Shown: positions 1 to 8,464, counted from the first letter of the stretch. The stretch is DNA of 19,893 nucleotides from Saprospiraceae bacterium (GCA_013042795.1 JABDPK010000210.1:1-19893), one strand, 5' to 3'. Translations and numbers: made by a program. The notes: generated from the letters alone by a model not told the origin.

Positions 1-1490
1 GTTACCGGGGCTCTTGAATTATAGATATAACTCAGATCAGAAACATGGAAAATAGCGAGGTTTACAAACTTGTTCTCACCATATTCGAATTCTTTGGTAT
101 TCGAAGCCAGCAGGATGTATTTTCCATAGGACAAGCCTTCAACCGGGAATTCGGTCCCGTGATAATTAAAATCCCCGGTCCCTGGCAAATCGATTTCCCA
201 ACTGCGGAATGATTCCAGTTTCTTAAGGAAATTTACTTTGGAATCACTGTTCTTTTTACTGTTGAATTCTTTCCATTGCTTATCATTCAATTTTGTAACC
301 CTGAAAAACAAATGATCTACATTTCGATATTGGACATAAGCGAGGAAGTCCTTCTTTGCCGGGACGACTTGTTCCATTTCAAGCTGGCAATATCGCTTGT
401 TCAGCTTCAGCTGCTGAATAGCAACAACGTCAGCATACTCGCCTTTCGGAAAATTCTTTTTTGCTTTTTGTATCCACTGGTAGGCTTTTGAAAAGTTCTG
501 TTCATATTTCTTATCGAAGGACGACCGGTAATATTCACCCTGTTGCAGGTAGTAATCGATGATCTTGCAATGAGCCATTTGTGCTGCCTTACTATCCGGG
601 TCTTTTTCAATAAGATTTTTTAAGGCATTCAGATAAAATTCCTGCTTTCCATTTATGGTGGAATTCTGATATACATACTCGATACGTTCGAGATTTATCA
701 TTTCCTTTTGTTCGTCCTTATGAACTTCATTCAGTGCACGCTGGAATAAGGTCAGGGCTTTCCATGAATAGTCTCTTTCATCCGTCACAGTGAGCACCAT
801 TTTACGAAATTCCTCCAACGGAGAGAAGAGAGCGGGATCTGATAATGATGTAATATGCCCTGCAAGAGAAATAAAGGACTGGTCATTAATATAGTGTGTC
901 AATGCCCTGTACAAAAGGAATTCATTGATATTCCCTGCAGCAACTGTATTCCTTTTTTTGGACTCACTCAAAATAATTTTAAAGTCATCGATATCTTTGT
1001 TTGAATTACCTTCCAAAGACCGTTCATAGTATGCAATTGATCTTTCCTGGATTTCTTCGAGTGAAAGTCCGGCAATTTCAGAAGCCTTTGCTTCATCGTA
1101 TTCTGTTCTCTGGCTGAAACGATTGATATTCATCATTCCGTATTGCTGGTACAATTCTCCAATGATGGAATAACAAATCCGACTGGCATCCTGGTCTGAA
1201 ATTTTGTTGATCTGATCTTCGAAATATTCAATATATGAAGCGGGGTCCCTGTCTTCAAACTGACTAGTCAGTTTCGAGCTATATATCAATGATTTGATAA
1301 GCTGGTCGCTGCGATTATCTGCAATCGCCTTTTCATAGATTTCCAATACTACATCATAGCCTGATTTGGGTAAATTCTGTTTTTCGAATTTTTCTACTTG
1401 TTCCCACAGTTTATCATAGTTATCGGAAGGAGTCGAAATCTGCATACAATCTGAGAGTAATGTTAATATTGTCAGTAATATATATTTCAT
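1..1490 (-). CDS. Alpha-2-macroglobulin family protein, N-terminal part (cut by window edge)
   Basis: The first 496 codons are present and the reading frame is open to the left edge, so the 3' part is missing. Bacterial alpha-2-macroglobulins are large envelope proteins thought to trap foreign proteases; Bacteroidota members are often about 1,900-2,200 residues, so perhaps a quarter is seen. The protein opens with a hydrophobic signal (MKYILLTILTLLSDC). The Cys at residue 15 resembles a lipobox, but Asp at -1 is unusual, so lipid attachment is uncertain. A long helical, TPR-like region follows (residues ~20-390) with the phylum-typical opening NYDKLWEQVEKFEK. A beta-rich stretch near residues 400-496 (KYILLASNTKEF) looks like the first macroglobulin domain. 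The ATG is the only sensible start. It lies 69 bp downstream of the FAD oxidoreductase gene and may be the last gene of the guaA run or have its own promoter; I see no clear promoter there. Family assignment rests on recognising this N-terminal architecture, since the thioester and bait regions are outside the window. Confidence 0.8.
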   Translation of the reverse strand, partial: MKYILLTILTLLSDCMQISTPSDNYDKLWEQVEKFEKQNLPKSGYDVVLEIYEKAIADNRSDQLIKSLIYSSKLTSQFEDRDPASYIEYFEDQINKISDQDASRICYSIIGELYQQYGMMNINRFSQRTEYDEAKASEIAGLSLEEIQERSIAYYERSLEGNSNKDIDDFKIILSESKKRNTVAAGNINEFLLYRALTHYINDQSFISLAGHITSLSDPALFSPLEEFRKMVLTVTDERDYSWKALTLFQRALNEVHKDEQKEMINLERIEYVYQNSTINGKQEFYLNALKNLIEKDPDSKAAQMAHCKIIDYYLQQGEYYRSSFDKKYEQNFSKAYQWIQKAKKNFPKGEYADVVAIQQLKLNKRYCQLEMEQVVPAKKDFLAYVQYRNVDHLFFRVTKLNDKQWKEFNSKKNSDSKVNFLKKLESFRSWEIDLPGTGDFNYHGTEFPVEGLSYGKYILLASNTKEFEYGENKFVNLAIFHVSDLSYIYNSRAPV

Positions 1491-1559
1491 GGACAAGACA
1501 TTTTATAATAAGATGCCATTACAGGAATAAATACACTATTAAGAACGAATTAATTTCAT

Positions 1560-2615
1560 TTATTTAACATCAAATCGCTGAATATTAACTTCATTTAACA
1601 ATTGACCATCTTCAAACAGGTATTCATATAGATGGTTTGCAAAATAAGGTCCAAGAGAAGTGCCCTTCGTACCCAATCCATTAAAGATAATCAGCCGTTC
1701 ATATAGTGGGTGTTTGCCGAGCAATGGACGTCTTCCTTTGACAGATGGTCTGACACCCGCCCTGTGTGTGTTGATCCTGTATTCAGCCATTAGAAGATCA
1801 TCAAGTTTTTTTGTCCACTCTGCACTGAATTTTTCAGAAGGGAAATCGTCATCATATTTCCAGGCATATCCACCGCCTGACCATATCCTATTCTCCCCCA
1901 TTGGTACCAGGAAGATTTCATCCCGAAGAATTTCCATTGGGATCAACCCATGTATTTCCAATTCAAATGATTCGCCTTTTGAAGGTTGGAAAGGCAGATA
2001 ATTGAAAAATGGATTTTCAACTGCTTTATAGCCTTCACAAAATACAATATGACTAAACCGGGTATTATAAAGGGAAAATTCATTCATTTCTGGTTTAAAG
2101 CTGAAATTAAAATCATCATCAATTAACATGTCTTTCTCTTGAAGAAAAAGACGATATGCCTTTATAAGTTCTGATACATTGACTTGCAATGCCTGTTTGA
2201 TTCTACGATAAGCAAAACGTTGATTAACAAATCCAGTATATGATCCAGCTGAATCATTATCTGAAGCATATTCATTGTATCCCGGTCTGGATGTCGCTGT
2301 ATTCCAGAGGTTTTCCTGGGATACATTTTGAAGTGATCTGATGACTTCCAGATGTGTTACCAGTTTTATGTCGAGTAAGCGTTCCAGCCCGCGATAGATC
2401 GGTTTTGCAAAATCAAGCAATTCATCGATCATCCAACTTTTGACATATCTTCTTCCCGTGATGGGATTGACGAGGCCAGCGGCAGCTAAAGTTGAGGAAT
2501 TTGCATGATGGTTATCAACAACTTTATGTTCGATATTATGGGTTAAAAACTGGTAAGAAAGCAAAGTCCCTGCTAATCCCTGTCCCACGATCAATATTTG
2601 CTGAGGCTTGTCCAA
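1560..2615 (-). CDS. FAD-dependent oxidoreductase, DAO family (TTG start)
   Basis: This 351-residue protein belongs to the D-amino-acid/glycine oxidase-like (DAO) superfamily. The dinucleotide-binding motif GQGLAG is at residues 11-16, directly after the first beta strand (ILIV). A phylum-typical AAAGLVNPITGRRYVKSW segment follows around residue 46, and the C-terminal FAD-contact region reads FNGLGTKGTSLGP near residue 315. The substrate cannot be told from sequence; members oxidise amines or amino acids. The start is a TTG (2613-2615), one base after the TGA of the upstream yjbR-like gene. There is no ATG or GTG before the FAD motif, and later starts would destroy it, so TTG with translational coupling is the best reading. 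The gene sits in the guaA-trmH run, but its job does not obviously connect with those genes. Confidence 0.85.
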   Translation of the reverse strand: MDKPQQILIVGQGLAGTLLSYQFLTHNIEHKVVDNHHANSSTLAAAGLVNPITGRRYVKSWMIDELLDFAKPIYRGLERLLDIKLVTHLEVIRSLQNVSQENLWNTATSRPGYNEYASDNDSAGSYTGFVNQRFAYRRIKQALQVNVSELIKAYRLFLQEKDMLIDDDFNFSFKPEMNEFSLYNTRFSHIVFCEGYKAVENPFFNYLPFQPSKGESFELEIHGLIPMEILRDEIFLVPMGENRIWSGGGYAWKYDDDFPSEKFSAEWTKKLDDLLMAEYRINTHRAGVRPSVKGRRPLLGKHPLYERLIIFNGLGTKGTSLGPYFANHLYEYLFEDGQLLNEVNIQRFDVK

Positions 2616-2616
2616 T

Positions 2617-2973
2617 TCAGAGGTTTTCGTATTCAGTTCTAAGCTTTTTGGTCAGACCGGCAAGAATGAGCTCATATGAGTGATCTACCAGTTCAAGGAT
2701 CAGGCTATCATCCAGACCGGTCTCCAATTCGACTGTATTCCAGTGGTGTTTATTCATATGCCAGCCCGGGAATATTTGTTCATACCTTTCTCGCAATTCA
2801 ATACTGTATTCCGGGTCCGCTTTTAAATTGACCCGGGGATTTTCGTGTTCAAGCGGGAGTATTGCAAACATCTTACCCATCACTTTGAATACCAATGTAT
2901 GTTCATCAAAAGGAAACGATTCTGTACTTGCTTTTTTTGAAAGACAATACTCCCTGAAGGTTTCAATATCCAT
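2617..2973 (-). CDS. MmcQ/YjbR family protein
   Basis: This is a 118-residue protein of the YjbR/MmcQ family (CyaY-like fold), small proteins often annotated as DNA-binding though the biochemical role is unsettled. Visible family features are the N-terminal helix MDIETFREYCLSKKASTESFPF, in which the EXFPFD-type segment is near residue 20, then KVMGKMFAIL, and the C-terminal signature PGWHMNKHHWNTVEL (residues ~69-83) leading to DHSYELILAGLTKK. The length matches the family norm, so the gene is intact. It starts 6 bp after trmH and ends 1 bp before the TTG start of the FAD oxidoreductase, so all three are probably cotranscribed. I infer no specific role from context. Confidence 0.85.
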   Translation of the reverse strand: MDIETFREYCLSKKASTESFPFDEHTLVFKVMGKMFAILPLEHENPRVNLKADPEYSIELRERYEQIFPGWHMNKHHWNTVELETGLDDSLILELVDHSYELILAGLTKKLRTEYENL

Positions 2974-2979
2974 TGGTTT

Positions 2980-3579
2980 TTATTTATGCTTATCCAGAAA
3001 ATGGTGATAATAGTTCATCCTAAGATCATCATTTTCATCCAGTTTGTCACTATACAGACCACCCTGTATTCTTTGCCTGGAAGCTTCATACAATGTCACA
3101 GCACATGCTACACTGATATTGAGACTTTGCACCATACCATATTGAGGAATGAGAATATTTCCGTGACAATATTTGAGGGCCATTTCTGAAACACCTTCAT
3201 GTTCATTGCCAAATACATATGCGATCCGACCGATGTGATCTGTTTCATAAATGGACTTGCTTTCCTTGTCAAGGTGCGTCGCCAGGATTTTGTCATATTT
3301 CTGATTGACGGCTTCAAAACATGATTTGCAATCATCGAAATAATGGATATGCATCCATTTTTTTACACCGGTTGAACTTACTTTGAAGTGGCTCAATCTT
3401 TCCGGGGTTAGTCTTTCATCGGTGTACAGGACATAAATTTCCTGTATACCTACAGAGTCACATGTCCGGAGTACTGCACCTATGTTGTGAGGATCATGCA
3501 CATTCTCAAGAACGACGGTCATTTCCTGCCGCGCAGCAGCTACACGCTTCAGTTTGTTATCTCGAGCTTCTGTTAACAT
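2980..3579 (-). CDS. trmH: tRNA (guanosine(18)-2'-O)-methyltransferase, SpoU/TrmH family
   Basis: This is a cytoplasmic SPOUT-class methyltransferase that uses S-adenosylmethionine to methylate the 2'-OH of a tRNA guanosine, most likely G18 in the D loop. All three SpoU motifs are visible: motif 1 NVHDPHNIGAVLRTCD (26-41) with the conserved Asn and Arg, motif 2 FGNEHEGVS (123-131), and motif 3 IPQYGMVQSLNISVACA (144-160), which forms the trefoil knot. The length of 199 residues and the short basic N-terminus without an L30e-like domain favour TrmH over the rRNA enzyme RlmB. It starts 11 bp downstream of the periplasmic-binding-fold lipoprotein gene and is followed 6 bp later by the YjbR-like gene, as part of the guaA run. 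It is one of three tRNA-modification genes in this window (with trmD and miaE). Confidence 0.92.
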   Translation of the reverse strand: MLTEARDNKLKRVAAARQEMTVVLENVHDPHNIGAVLRTCDSVGIQEIYVLYTDERLTPERLSHFKVSSTGVKKWMHIHYFDDCKSCFEAVNQKYDKILATHLDKESKSIYETDHIGRIAYVFGNEHEGVSEMALKYCHGNILIPQYGMVQSLNISVACAVTLYEASRQRIQGGLYSDKLDENDDLRMNYYHHFLDKHK

Positions 3580-3590
3580 GGAGACACATT

Positions 3591-4970
3591 CTATTCTTTA
3601 CGGAAGTGATAATCTTTGAATGCCAGGATATATAGATGTTTATTCTGGTGATATTGTATTTCAGAAAAATCATCTGAAGCGCCATCATCCCTGAACACCT
3701 TCTGGACATTAAAGACAGTCTGGAGGAGGCTTGATTCATATTTGTCAAGAAAATAATGAAATCGCTTCCCGTAGTTGAACATATTTCTTCCAACGTACAT
3801 CATCATATCATATCCTTTATACGCCTCTTCAGTTGGAAAATCATTGTAATTCTCAAAGTATAATGCCTTAAATTCCCTGATCATAGGATCTTCCCTGTCA
3901 ACATATGATGATCTGCATATATGCATATTCAAATTGGCATAATGCTCAAACTTAATTTTGTCAGACTCCAGGAGAATTGGCATCCCATAGACAACAACAT
4001 CCTTTAATCCTTTTTCGCCACTCATTTTACGAACACAATTGTAAACAAAATCTTCATCTTCGGAAAAGCTGTAATTGGGCAGTATAAATACAGAGGTCGT
4101 ATCTTCAAAAAATATATTATCGAAAGCTTCCTCTCCAACTCTCAGAGAATCTTCGTCAACATAGAATTCGTTGAACGGTCGATCGTTATTATCATTATTC
4201 ATTGCCGCTGCCAAACGCTGAATATATCTCATGGATGCCAGATCCTTGTTTTTCTTTCTGCCAAGAAGAAATACCTGTTCATCCTGGTATTTATTTTTTA
4301 CATGTTCGACTATCCTGGCATAATGATCTCTTACACTTGGAATTAATTGGATGTAAAAAGGATTGTCTTTGGCAACGGAAGAACTTGATAGCCAGGGCGA
4401 AATAACCGGAATCTCATTGTTTTTGCCATAATTTGCGGTGATAGACAACTGGTCCCTGTTTCGAGGCCCGATGATCACATCAGCGTTTCTGCTTTTCTGT
4501 AATTTCTGATCGAAGTTTCCTGATTCCGCATCGAATACCTCGACATCCAGGTTGATGTTTTCTGTTTCCAATTGGGTAAGTGCCAGTTTTAATCCACTGT
4601 AATACTGAATCATCCGGCCGAGTTTTGAATCAGGATCATGATAATCATCTTCCCTGCTCCCGGCAACCTCGAAAGGAATGAGCAGACTGACCTTATAGCT
4701 ATCTCTTTTTTCAAGATCAATATCTTCTATCCTTTTATCATAATCCCGGGTCCTGTCGACTTCCGTCCAGAATATTGTATCAATAGCAGACGACCCTTTT
4801 TTTACAGATTTGTCATTATCCTTTACAGTAGGTGTCATCACCTTTTGATCCGGTCTGGATACCCGTTTTGTACCACCACAAGACGAGATAAGAATCACAG
4901 TTAAAGCAATTAGGATTGCCTTGAACTTATTCCCACTCAATTGTAGCCGGCGGTTTTGTACTGATGTCAT
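3591..4970 (-). CDS. Periplasmic-binding-fold (type 1) lipoprotein downstream of guaA
   Basis: The 459-residue product resembles Bacteroidota proteins with the type-1 periplasmic binding (LivJ/ANF receptor-like) fold. A hydrophobic signal ends in the lipobox ISSC, with Cys31 from the ATG start. A polar linker follows, and the binding fold begins at [13 protein letters not shown] (residue ~92). The strand [15 protein letters not shown] and the region [13 protein letters not shown] are typical. In related genomes the gene after guaA often encodes this fold together with an N-terminal LysM domain; I see no LysM here. No transporter genes adjoin it, so a ligand-sensing or envelope role is as likely as transport. 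The ATG start overlaps guaA by 44 bp. An in-frame TTG at 4938-4940 would give a tidier signal peptide ([13 protein letters not shown]...) and a 14-bp overlap, and remains a real alternative. Confidence 0.75.
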   Translation of the reverse strand: MTSVQNRRLQLSGNKFKAILIALTVILISSCGGTKRVSRPDQKVMTPTVKDNDKSVKKGSSAIDTIFWTEVDRTRDYDKRIEDIDLEKRDSYKVSLLIPFEVAGSREDDYHDPDSKLGRMIQYYSGLKLALTQLETENINLDVEVFDAESGNFDQKLQKSRNADVIIGPRNRDQLSITANYGKNNEIPVISPWLSSSSVAKDNPFYIQLIPSVRDHYARIVEHVKNKYQDEQVFLLGRKKNKDLASMRYIQRLAAAMNNDNNDRPFNEFYVDEDSLRVGEEAFDNIFFEDTTSVFILPNYSFSEDEDFVYNCVRKMSGEKGLKDVVVYGMPILLESDKIKFEHYANLNMHICRSSYVDREDPMIREFKALYFENYNDFPTEEAYKGYDMMMYVGRNMFNYGKRFHYFLDKYESSLLQTVFNVQKVFRDDGASDDFSEIQYHQNKHLYILAFKDYHFRKE

Positions 4971-6465
4971 ATACTACTCTGTTAATTCCCCTGACTTGAT
5001 TAATAATCTCATTTGAGATTTCTCCTAATAGTTCATATGGTAGTTGGGTCCAGTTTGCAGTCATTCCATCTCTTGAATTTACTGCCCTGAGCGCCACAGT
5101 ATATTCGTATGTCCTTTCATCACCCATTACTCCAACGGACTTGACAGGTAATAAAATTGTTCCGGCCTGCCATACTTTATCATACCAACCGCTACTTTTC
5201 AGTTTGCTGATAAAGATATGATCTGCTTCCTGATTCAATTTAAGCTTTTCTCTTGTAATTTCACCGAGGATCCGAATGCCCATGCCAGGCCCCGGAAAAG
5301 GATGTCGGTGAACAAATGAATCGGTCAGACCAAGATTAAAACCTACAGTTCTGACTTCGTCTTTAAACAATGTCTTGAGCGGCTCAACTATTTTCAATTT
5401 CAGCTTTTCCGGTAATCCACCGACATTGTGATGAGATTTTATAGTTGCCGAAGGCCCTTTGACAGAAATAGATTCGATCACATCCGGATAGATCGTGCCC
5501 TGGGCCAACCAATCGACACCTGTCATTTCGTGGGCCACTCTTTCAAATACCTCAATAAATACTCTACCGATGACCTTTCTTTTCTTTTCAGGATCGCTGA
5601 CACCTTCAAGTGCAGTCAAAAATTCCTCCGAGGCATCTACACCACGCACATTTAACCCAAGGACTTTGTAAGTATCGAGTACCTGTTCGAACTCATATTT
5701 TCTTAACAAGCCATTATTAACAAAAATGCCATAGAGGTTTTTTCCGATTGCACGATGCAAAAGCATGGCTGCAACAGTAGAGTCAACACCACCAGACAAA
5801 CCTAATATTACTTTATCATTTCCCAGTTTGAGCTTGAGTTCAGCTACTGTAGATTCTATAAATGAAGCTGGTGTCCAGTCTCTGGAAAAGGATGCTATTC
5901 TGGTGACAAAATTATCCATGATATGCTTTCCTTCCAGGGAATGTGTGACTTCCGGATGGAATTGTAAACCATAGAATTCATTATTAAAATATCCTTCTTT
6001 TGATCTGAATATTGCAATTGGAATAGAGTTCGTGCCTGCCAAAACTTCGAACGCATCAGGAAGTTCAAGAATTGTATCAGCATGTGACATCCAAACCTGG
6101 GAATGCTGTATAACCCCATCAAGTAATTTGTCTTCCAGGAAAAGGTCAACATGAGCTTTCCCATATTCACGTTTGTTAGATTTTTCAACACGGCCACCAA
6201 ATTGTTTGGCTGCCAATTGTGCACCATAACAAATTGCCAGGACCGGGTGATGTTCCAGGATATTCGCGATATCTACATCCAGGTTTTCCGGACCATTAAC
6301 CGAAAAGGGACTTCCTGAGAGAACAAAGGCCTTGATATGTGGGTCTGTAAGATCAATTTTATCATTATAAGGGTGTATTTCAGAATACACATTCAGTTCT
6401 CTCAATCGTCTGGCGATCAATTGAGTATACTGAGAACCAAAATCCAGGATGATTATTTTTTCCAT
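4927..6465 (-). CDS. guaA: GMP synthase (glutamine-hydrolysing)
   Basis: GuaA converts XMP, glutamine and ATP to GMP, the last step of de novo guanine nucleotide synthesis, in the cytoplasm. The 512-residue length is normal. The N-terminal class I glutamine amidotransferase domain shows the nucleophile elbow AICYGAQ (Cys79) and the His170/Glu172 pair in [10 protein letters not shown]. The ATP-pyrophosphatase domain has the P-loop LSGGVDST (223-230). The C-terminal dimerisation domain contains [15 protein letters not shown] and ends with the family-typical PPATIEWE. The ATG is preceded by a good -7 element and no competing start. It is the first gene of a six-gene minus-strand run; its 3' end overlaps the binding-fold lipoprotein gene, which suggests translational coupling. 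Confidence 0.97.
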   Translation of the reverse strand: MEKIIILDFGSQYTQLIARRLRELNVYSEIHPYNDKIDLTDPHIKAFVLSGSPFSVNGPENLDVDIANILEHHPVLAICYGAQLAAKQFGGRVEKSNKREYGKAHVDLFLEDKLLDGVIQHSQVWMSHADTILELPDAFEVLAGTNSIPIAIFRSKEGYFNNEFYGLQFHPEVTHSLEGKHIMDNFVTRIASFSRDWTPASFIESTVAELKLKLGNDKVILGLSGGVDSTVAAMLLHRAIGKNLYGIFVNNGLLRKYEFEQVLDTYKVLGLNVRGVDASEEFLTALEGVSDPEKKRKVIGRVFIEVFERVAHEMTGVDWLAQGTIYPDVIESISVKGPSATIKSHHNVGGLPEKLKLKIVEPLKTLFKDEVRTVGFNLGLTDSFVHRHPFPGPGMGIRILGEITREKLKLNQEADHIFISKLKSSGWYDKVWQAGTILLPVKSVGVMGDERTYEYTVALRAVNSRDGMTANWTQLPYELLGEISNEIINQVRGINRVVYDISTKPPATIEWE

Positions 6466-6472
6466 AAAAGCC

Positions 6473-6480
6473 CAAATATA
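6473..6480 (-). promoter_or_regulatory. guaA: Candidate -7 element for guaA (TATATTTG)
   Basis: Read on the minus strand this is TATATTTG, an exact match to the Bacteroidota -7 consensus TAnnTTTG. It lies only 7 bp upstream of the guaA ATG, so transcription would start almost at the start codon. No TTG/TTTG -33 box is seen at the usual distance; only a T-run (6504-6508) lies a little further out. The element is therefore plausible but not proven, and a promoter further up in 6481-6699 is possible. Confidence 0.35.
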
Positions 6481-6617
6481 CTAATACATTGGTGCTACAT
6501 TATAAAAATGACTATATGTTTTTGATGTGTTTGGAGGGAAGTTGAATGAAATGAGTTAGAATTATGCGCTTGATCATGAAGCATTGCCTTTGGATGTAAT
6601 TTGTACAAATAAATTTA

Positions 6618-6650
6618 GCTATTCAATAGCCAATGGGTTTAAACCGTTGG
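6618..6650. repeat. Two adjoining inverted repeats in the guaA upstream gap
   Basis: Positions 6618-6630 are the perfect palindrome GCTATT-C-AATAGC. Immediately next, sharing base 6630, positions 6630-6650 form a hairpin: CCAATGG pairs with CCGTTGG (one G-U pair) around a 7-nt loop GTTTAAA. The core GGTTTAAACC is itself palindromic. The site is about 50 bp past the stop of the OmpA-like gene and about 165 bp upstream of guaA. No T-run follows on either strand, so it is not a classical terminator. Similar CCAACGG...CCGTTGG units occur as REP-like or IS200/IS605-associated repeats, but a genome search would be needed to say so. The rest of the 6466-6699 gap shows no gene. Confidence 0.5.
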
Positions 6651-6699
6651 TATAGTAATTCTATGATAAAATAATTTTCCTGGTTCCCGAAATGAAGAT

Positions 6700-7257
6700 T
6701 TATTGAAAAGTAATCTCTACATACTCAGACAATTCTCCTGCGGCGGTAAAGCTTGTGAAAATCAAGTTACTCGGTACACCATTTACTTCAAGAAAGGATT
6801 TACAGGCGTCTAGTCTATTCGCAACAAGGCGTTGACTGGATGTATCTCCAAGTGTGTACCATGCTTTCAATGAAACTGTACGCGCTTCTCCTGATTTTAC
6901 AGTTTGTGCATATTTTTTAAGAGCAGTCATCGTATTATCTGTCAGTGTAGCCATATTCTCATTAAAATAAAGTGCATTTTCAGCTACTAAAGGCAATGGT
7001 TCAAAAGTTTCAATTTCAGATTCAGCACCCTGATAAGCTTCCCGTTCAGATAATGGCATCGTCTTTTTAAAGATATCAGATTTGGGTTTGATATATCCCC
7101 GCATATAATTGGGAAGTTGACCCCGGATGGCCACAATTTTTGATCCTTCTAATTCAACCTTGGTCGCATTCCCGTTTACAAGGATTACTTTTTCCTGAGT
7201 ATACGAAAAACTGATACTCAGAAATACGAAAAGATTTATTAACTGATATCTGAACAT
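6700..7257 (-). CDS. Exported OmpA-like domain protein
   Basis: This encodes a small exported protein with a C-terminal OmpA/MotB-like domain. I chose the inner ATG at 7255-7257 (185 residues) because it puts a clean signal peptide at the N-terminus (MFRYQLINLFVFLSISFSYT); an ATG ten codons upstream (7287) is possible but would add a polar MTCNSFKIIP. Residues ~95-185 follow the OmpA-like pattern: LYFNENMATLTDNTMTALKK (strand, then helix), then LVANRLDACKSFLEVNGVPS, matching the N..LS..RA..V...L...GV pattern, then a final strand. The Arg that usually contacts peptidoglycan is kept, but the TD pair of the preceding loop is replaced (WYTLGDTSS), so peptidoglycan binding is uncertain. It stands alone between nusB and guaA, with large gaps on both sides, so it is probably transcribed separately. 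Confidence 0.6.
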   Translation of the reverse strand: MFRYQLINLFVFLSISFSYTQEKVILVNGNATKVELEGSKIVAIRGQLPNYMRGYIKPKSDIFKKTMPLSEREAYQGAESEIETFEPLPLVAENALYFNENMATLTDNTMTALKKYAQTVKSGEARTVSLKAWYTLGDTSSQRLVANRLDACKSFLEVNGVPSNLIFTSFTAAGELSEYVEITFQ

Positions 7258-7317
7258 GGGTATAATTTTAAATGAATTACAAGTCAATGAATAAACATTC
7301 TAACTCATTCTCGGGTT

Positions 7318-7344
7318 CAATTTAGTTTACTTTAAACAAAATTG
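7318..7344. repeat. 27-nt inverted repeat upstream of the OmpA-like gene
   Basis: Bases 7318-7323 (CAATTT) pair with 7339-7344 (AAATTG), and 7325-7329 (GTTTA) pair with 7333-7337 (TAAAC), separated by one A-A mismatch and closing a 3-nt loop. Every other position is complementary. It lies 60 bp upstream of the OmpA-like start and about 90 bp after the nusB stop. No T-run follows on the minus strand, so it does not look like a nusB terminator. It could be a 5' leader hairpin or a protein-binding site. Confidence 0.55.
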
Positions 7345-7354
7345 CGCCTAAATA

Positions 7355-7384
7355 CAAAACTTATCAAGGGATTGTAGATATCAA
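7355..7384 (-). promoter_or_regulatory. Candidate promoter for the OmpA-like gene
   Basis: On the minus strand TTG (7384-7382) is followed after 18 bp by TAAGTTTTG (7363-7355). This is one base longer than the TAnnTTTG consensus, so the match is imperfect. If used, transcription would begin around 7348-7350, just in front of the 27-nt inverted repeat, leaving a leader of about 90 nt. Confidence 0.3.
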
Positions 7385-7435
7385 AACGTTTAAAACTGGC
7401 CTGTTGTTGCCTGATTGGCTGGTTCGTGTATATGA

Positions 7436-8371
7436 TTATTCCTGGAGTCCTCTTCCTTCTTTGATCAATTTCCCTTTTGAATCAAGATCCTTCATCAACT
7501 TGTCAAGGATACCATTAATGAACTCTTTACTTTTTGCAGTGCTATAATTTTTTGCCAGATCGACATATTCATTCAATGTTACTTTTCCAGGTATAGTAGG
7601 AAAATGCAGCATTTCACACAATGCCATTCTCAACAATATTGTATCTACAACTGCCAGGCGCTCATGGTCCCAGTTCTCAAGAACAGGAATGATATAATTC
7701 AAAAGCTCCTGCCTGTTCTTAATTGATTTTTCCAACAGGTTCTGCCCGAAATCCTTCACTGTTTCATCTTCTGGAAAGAAATTATTAAATGACTCATTAT
7801 CAGGGCTAGGAAGGGATTTCAGGTACTTTTTAATCGCGCCTACCACAAGAGATTTGTCATCAAGCCAATTATAATAAGCATCCTCCAGGGTTTCATTGAA
7901 GAATTCATTTTGTCTGCAAAAACGATAAAGTTCCAACAACAATTCTATATGATCCTGTCTTGTATTACCATCTGCGATATAATTCTTATAATGATCTGAT
8001 TTAGCAAATGCCTCGTAAATTTTCCTGGTATAGTCTTCGTTGACCATATCACTGAATCCCAGAGATTTGAATTTCTTTTGAAGAGACTTGTTATTCACGA
8101 CATTCTGGATAAGATCATTGGTATGTACCTTGTCTGTAAAAGATTTATCGTAATCTGAGGGTAGATGCTTGGAGTTACGTTTTTCCAGGTCTTTCTCTGC
8201 GTTTTCGGTTATCCTGGTTAGCACGTAGATACTAAAAAGAAACAATTCATAGCTTTTATTGATGCCATGCTTATATGAATTAAACAAATCCCTATCATTC
8301 AGAGAATCATCCCGGTCTTTGGAATAAAGGAGTTGCATGACTTTAATACGTACACTTCTTCTGCTAAGCAT
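7436..8371 (-). CDS. nusB: Transcription antitermination factor NusB
   Basis: NusB binds the boxA element of rRNA leader transcripts together with ribosomal protein S10 and supports processive rRNA transcription. I chose the ATG at 8369-8371, giving 311 residues that begin MLSRRSVRIKVMQLLYS, the family-typical opening; three codons upstream (8380) is another ATG. Bacteroidota NusB is about twice the length of the E. coli protein because of an inserted middle region, and this protein fits that form. The C-terminal core is well conserved: VDTILLRMALCEMLHFP, then TLNEYVDLAKNYSTAKSKEF and FINGILDKL. It is flanked by gaps of about 175 bp on each side, so it is probably a single-gene transcript. 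Confidence 0.93.
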   Translation of the reverse strand: MLSRRSVRIKVMQLLYSKDRDDSLNDRDLFNSYKHGINKSYELFLFSIYVLTRITENAEKDLEKRNSKHLPSDYDKSFTDKVHTNDLIQNVVNNKSLQKKFKSLGFSDMVNEDYTRKIYEAFAKSDHYKNYIADGNTRQDHIELLLELYRFCRQNEFFNETLEDAYYNWLDDKSLVVGAIKKYLKSLPSPDNESFNNFFPEDETVKDFGQNLLEKSIKNRQELLNYIIPVLENWDHERLAVVDTILLRMALCEMLHFPTIPGKVTLNEYVDLAKNYSTAKSKEFINGILDKLMKDLDSKGKLIKEGRGLQE

Positions 8372-8464
8372 TGAACACAAACATTTTTATGTAATGGGTG
8401 GTATCGCTGTGGGTACAAATAAAAGACTTTTCTATAAAAGACACTATTATTTATCCCGTTAATT

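Noticed and set aside
276..610. Short open frames on both strands inside the left edge
   Set aside because: They are out of frame with the alpha-2-macroglobulin reading frame, which is open from 1490 to the edge and carries a signal peptide and family-like sequence.
1660..2001. 113-codon plus-strand open frame inside the FAD oxidoreductase gene
   Set aside because: It is antisense to a well-supported gene, and its product is low-complexity and unrecognisable.
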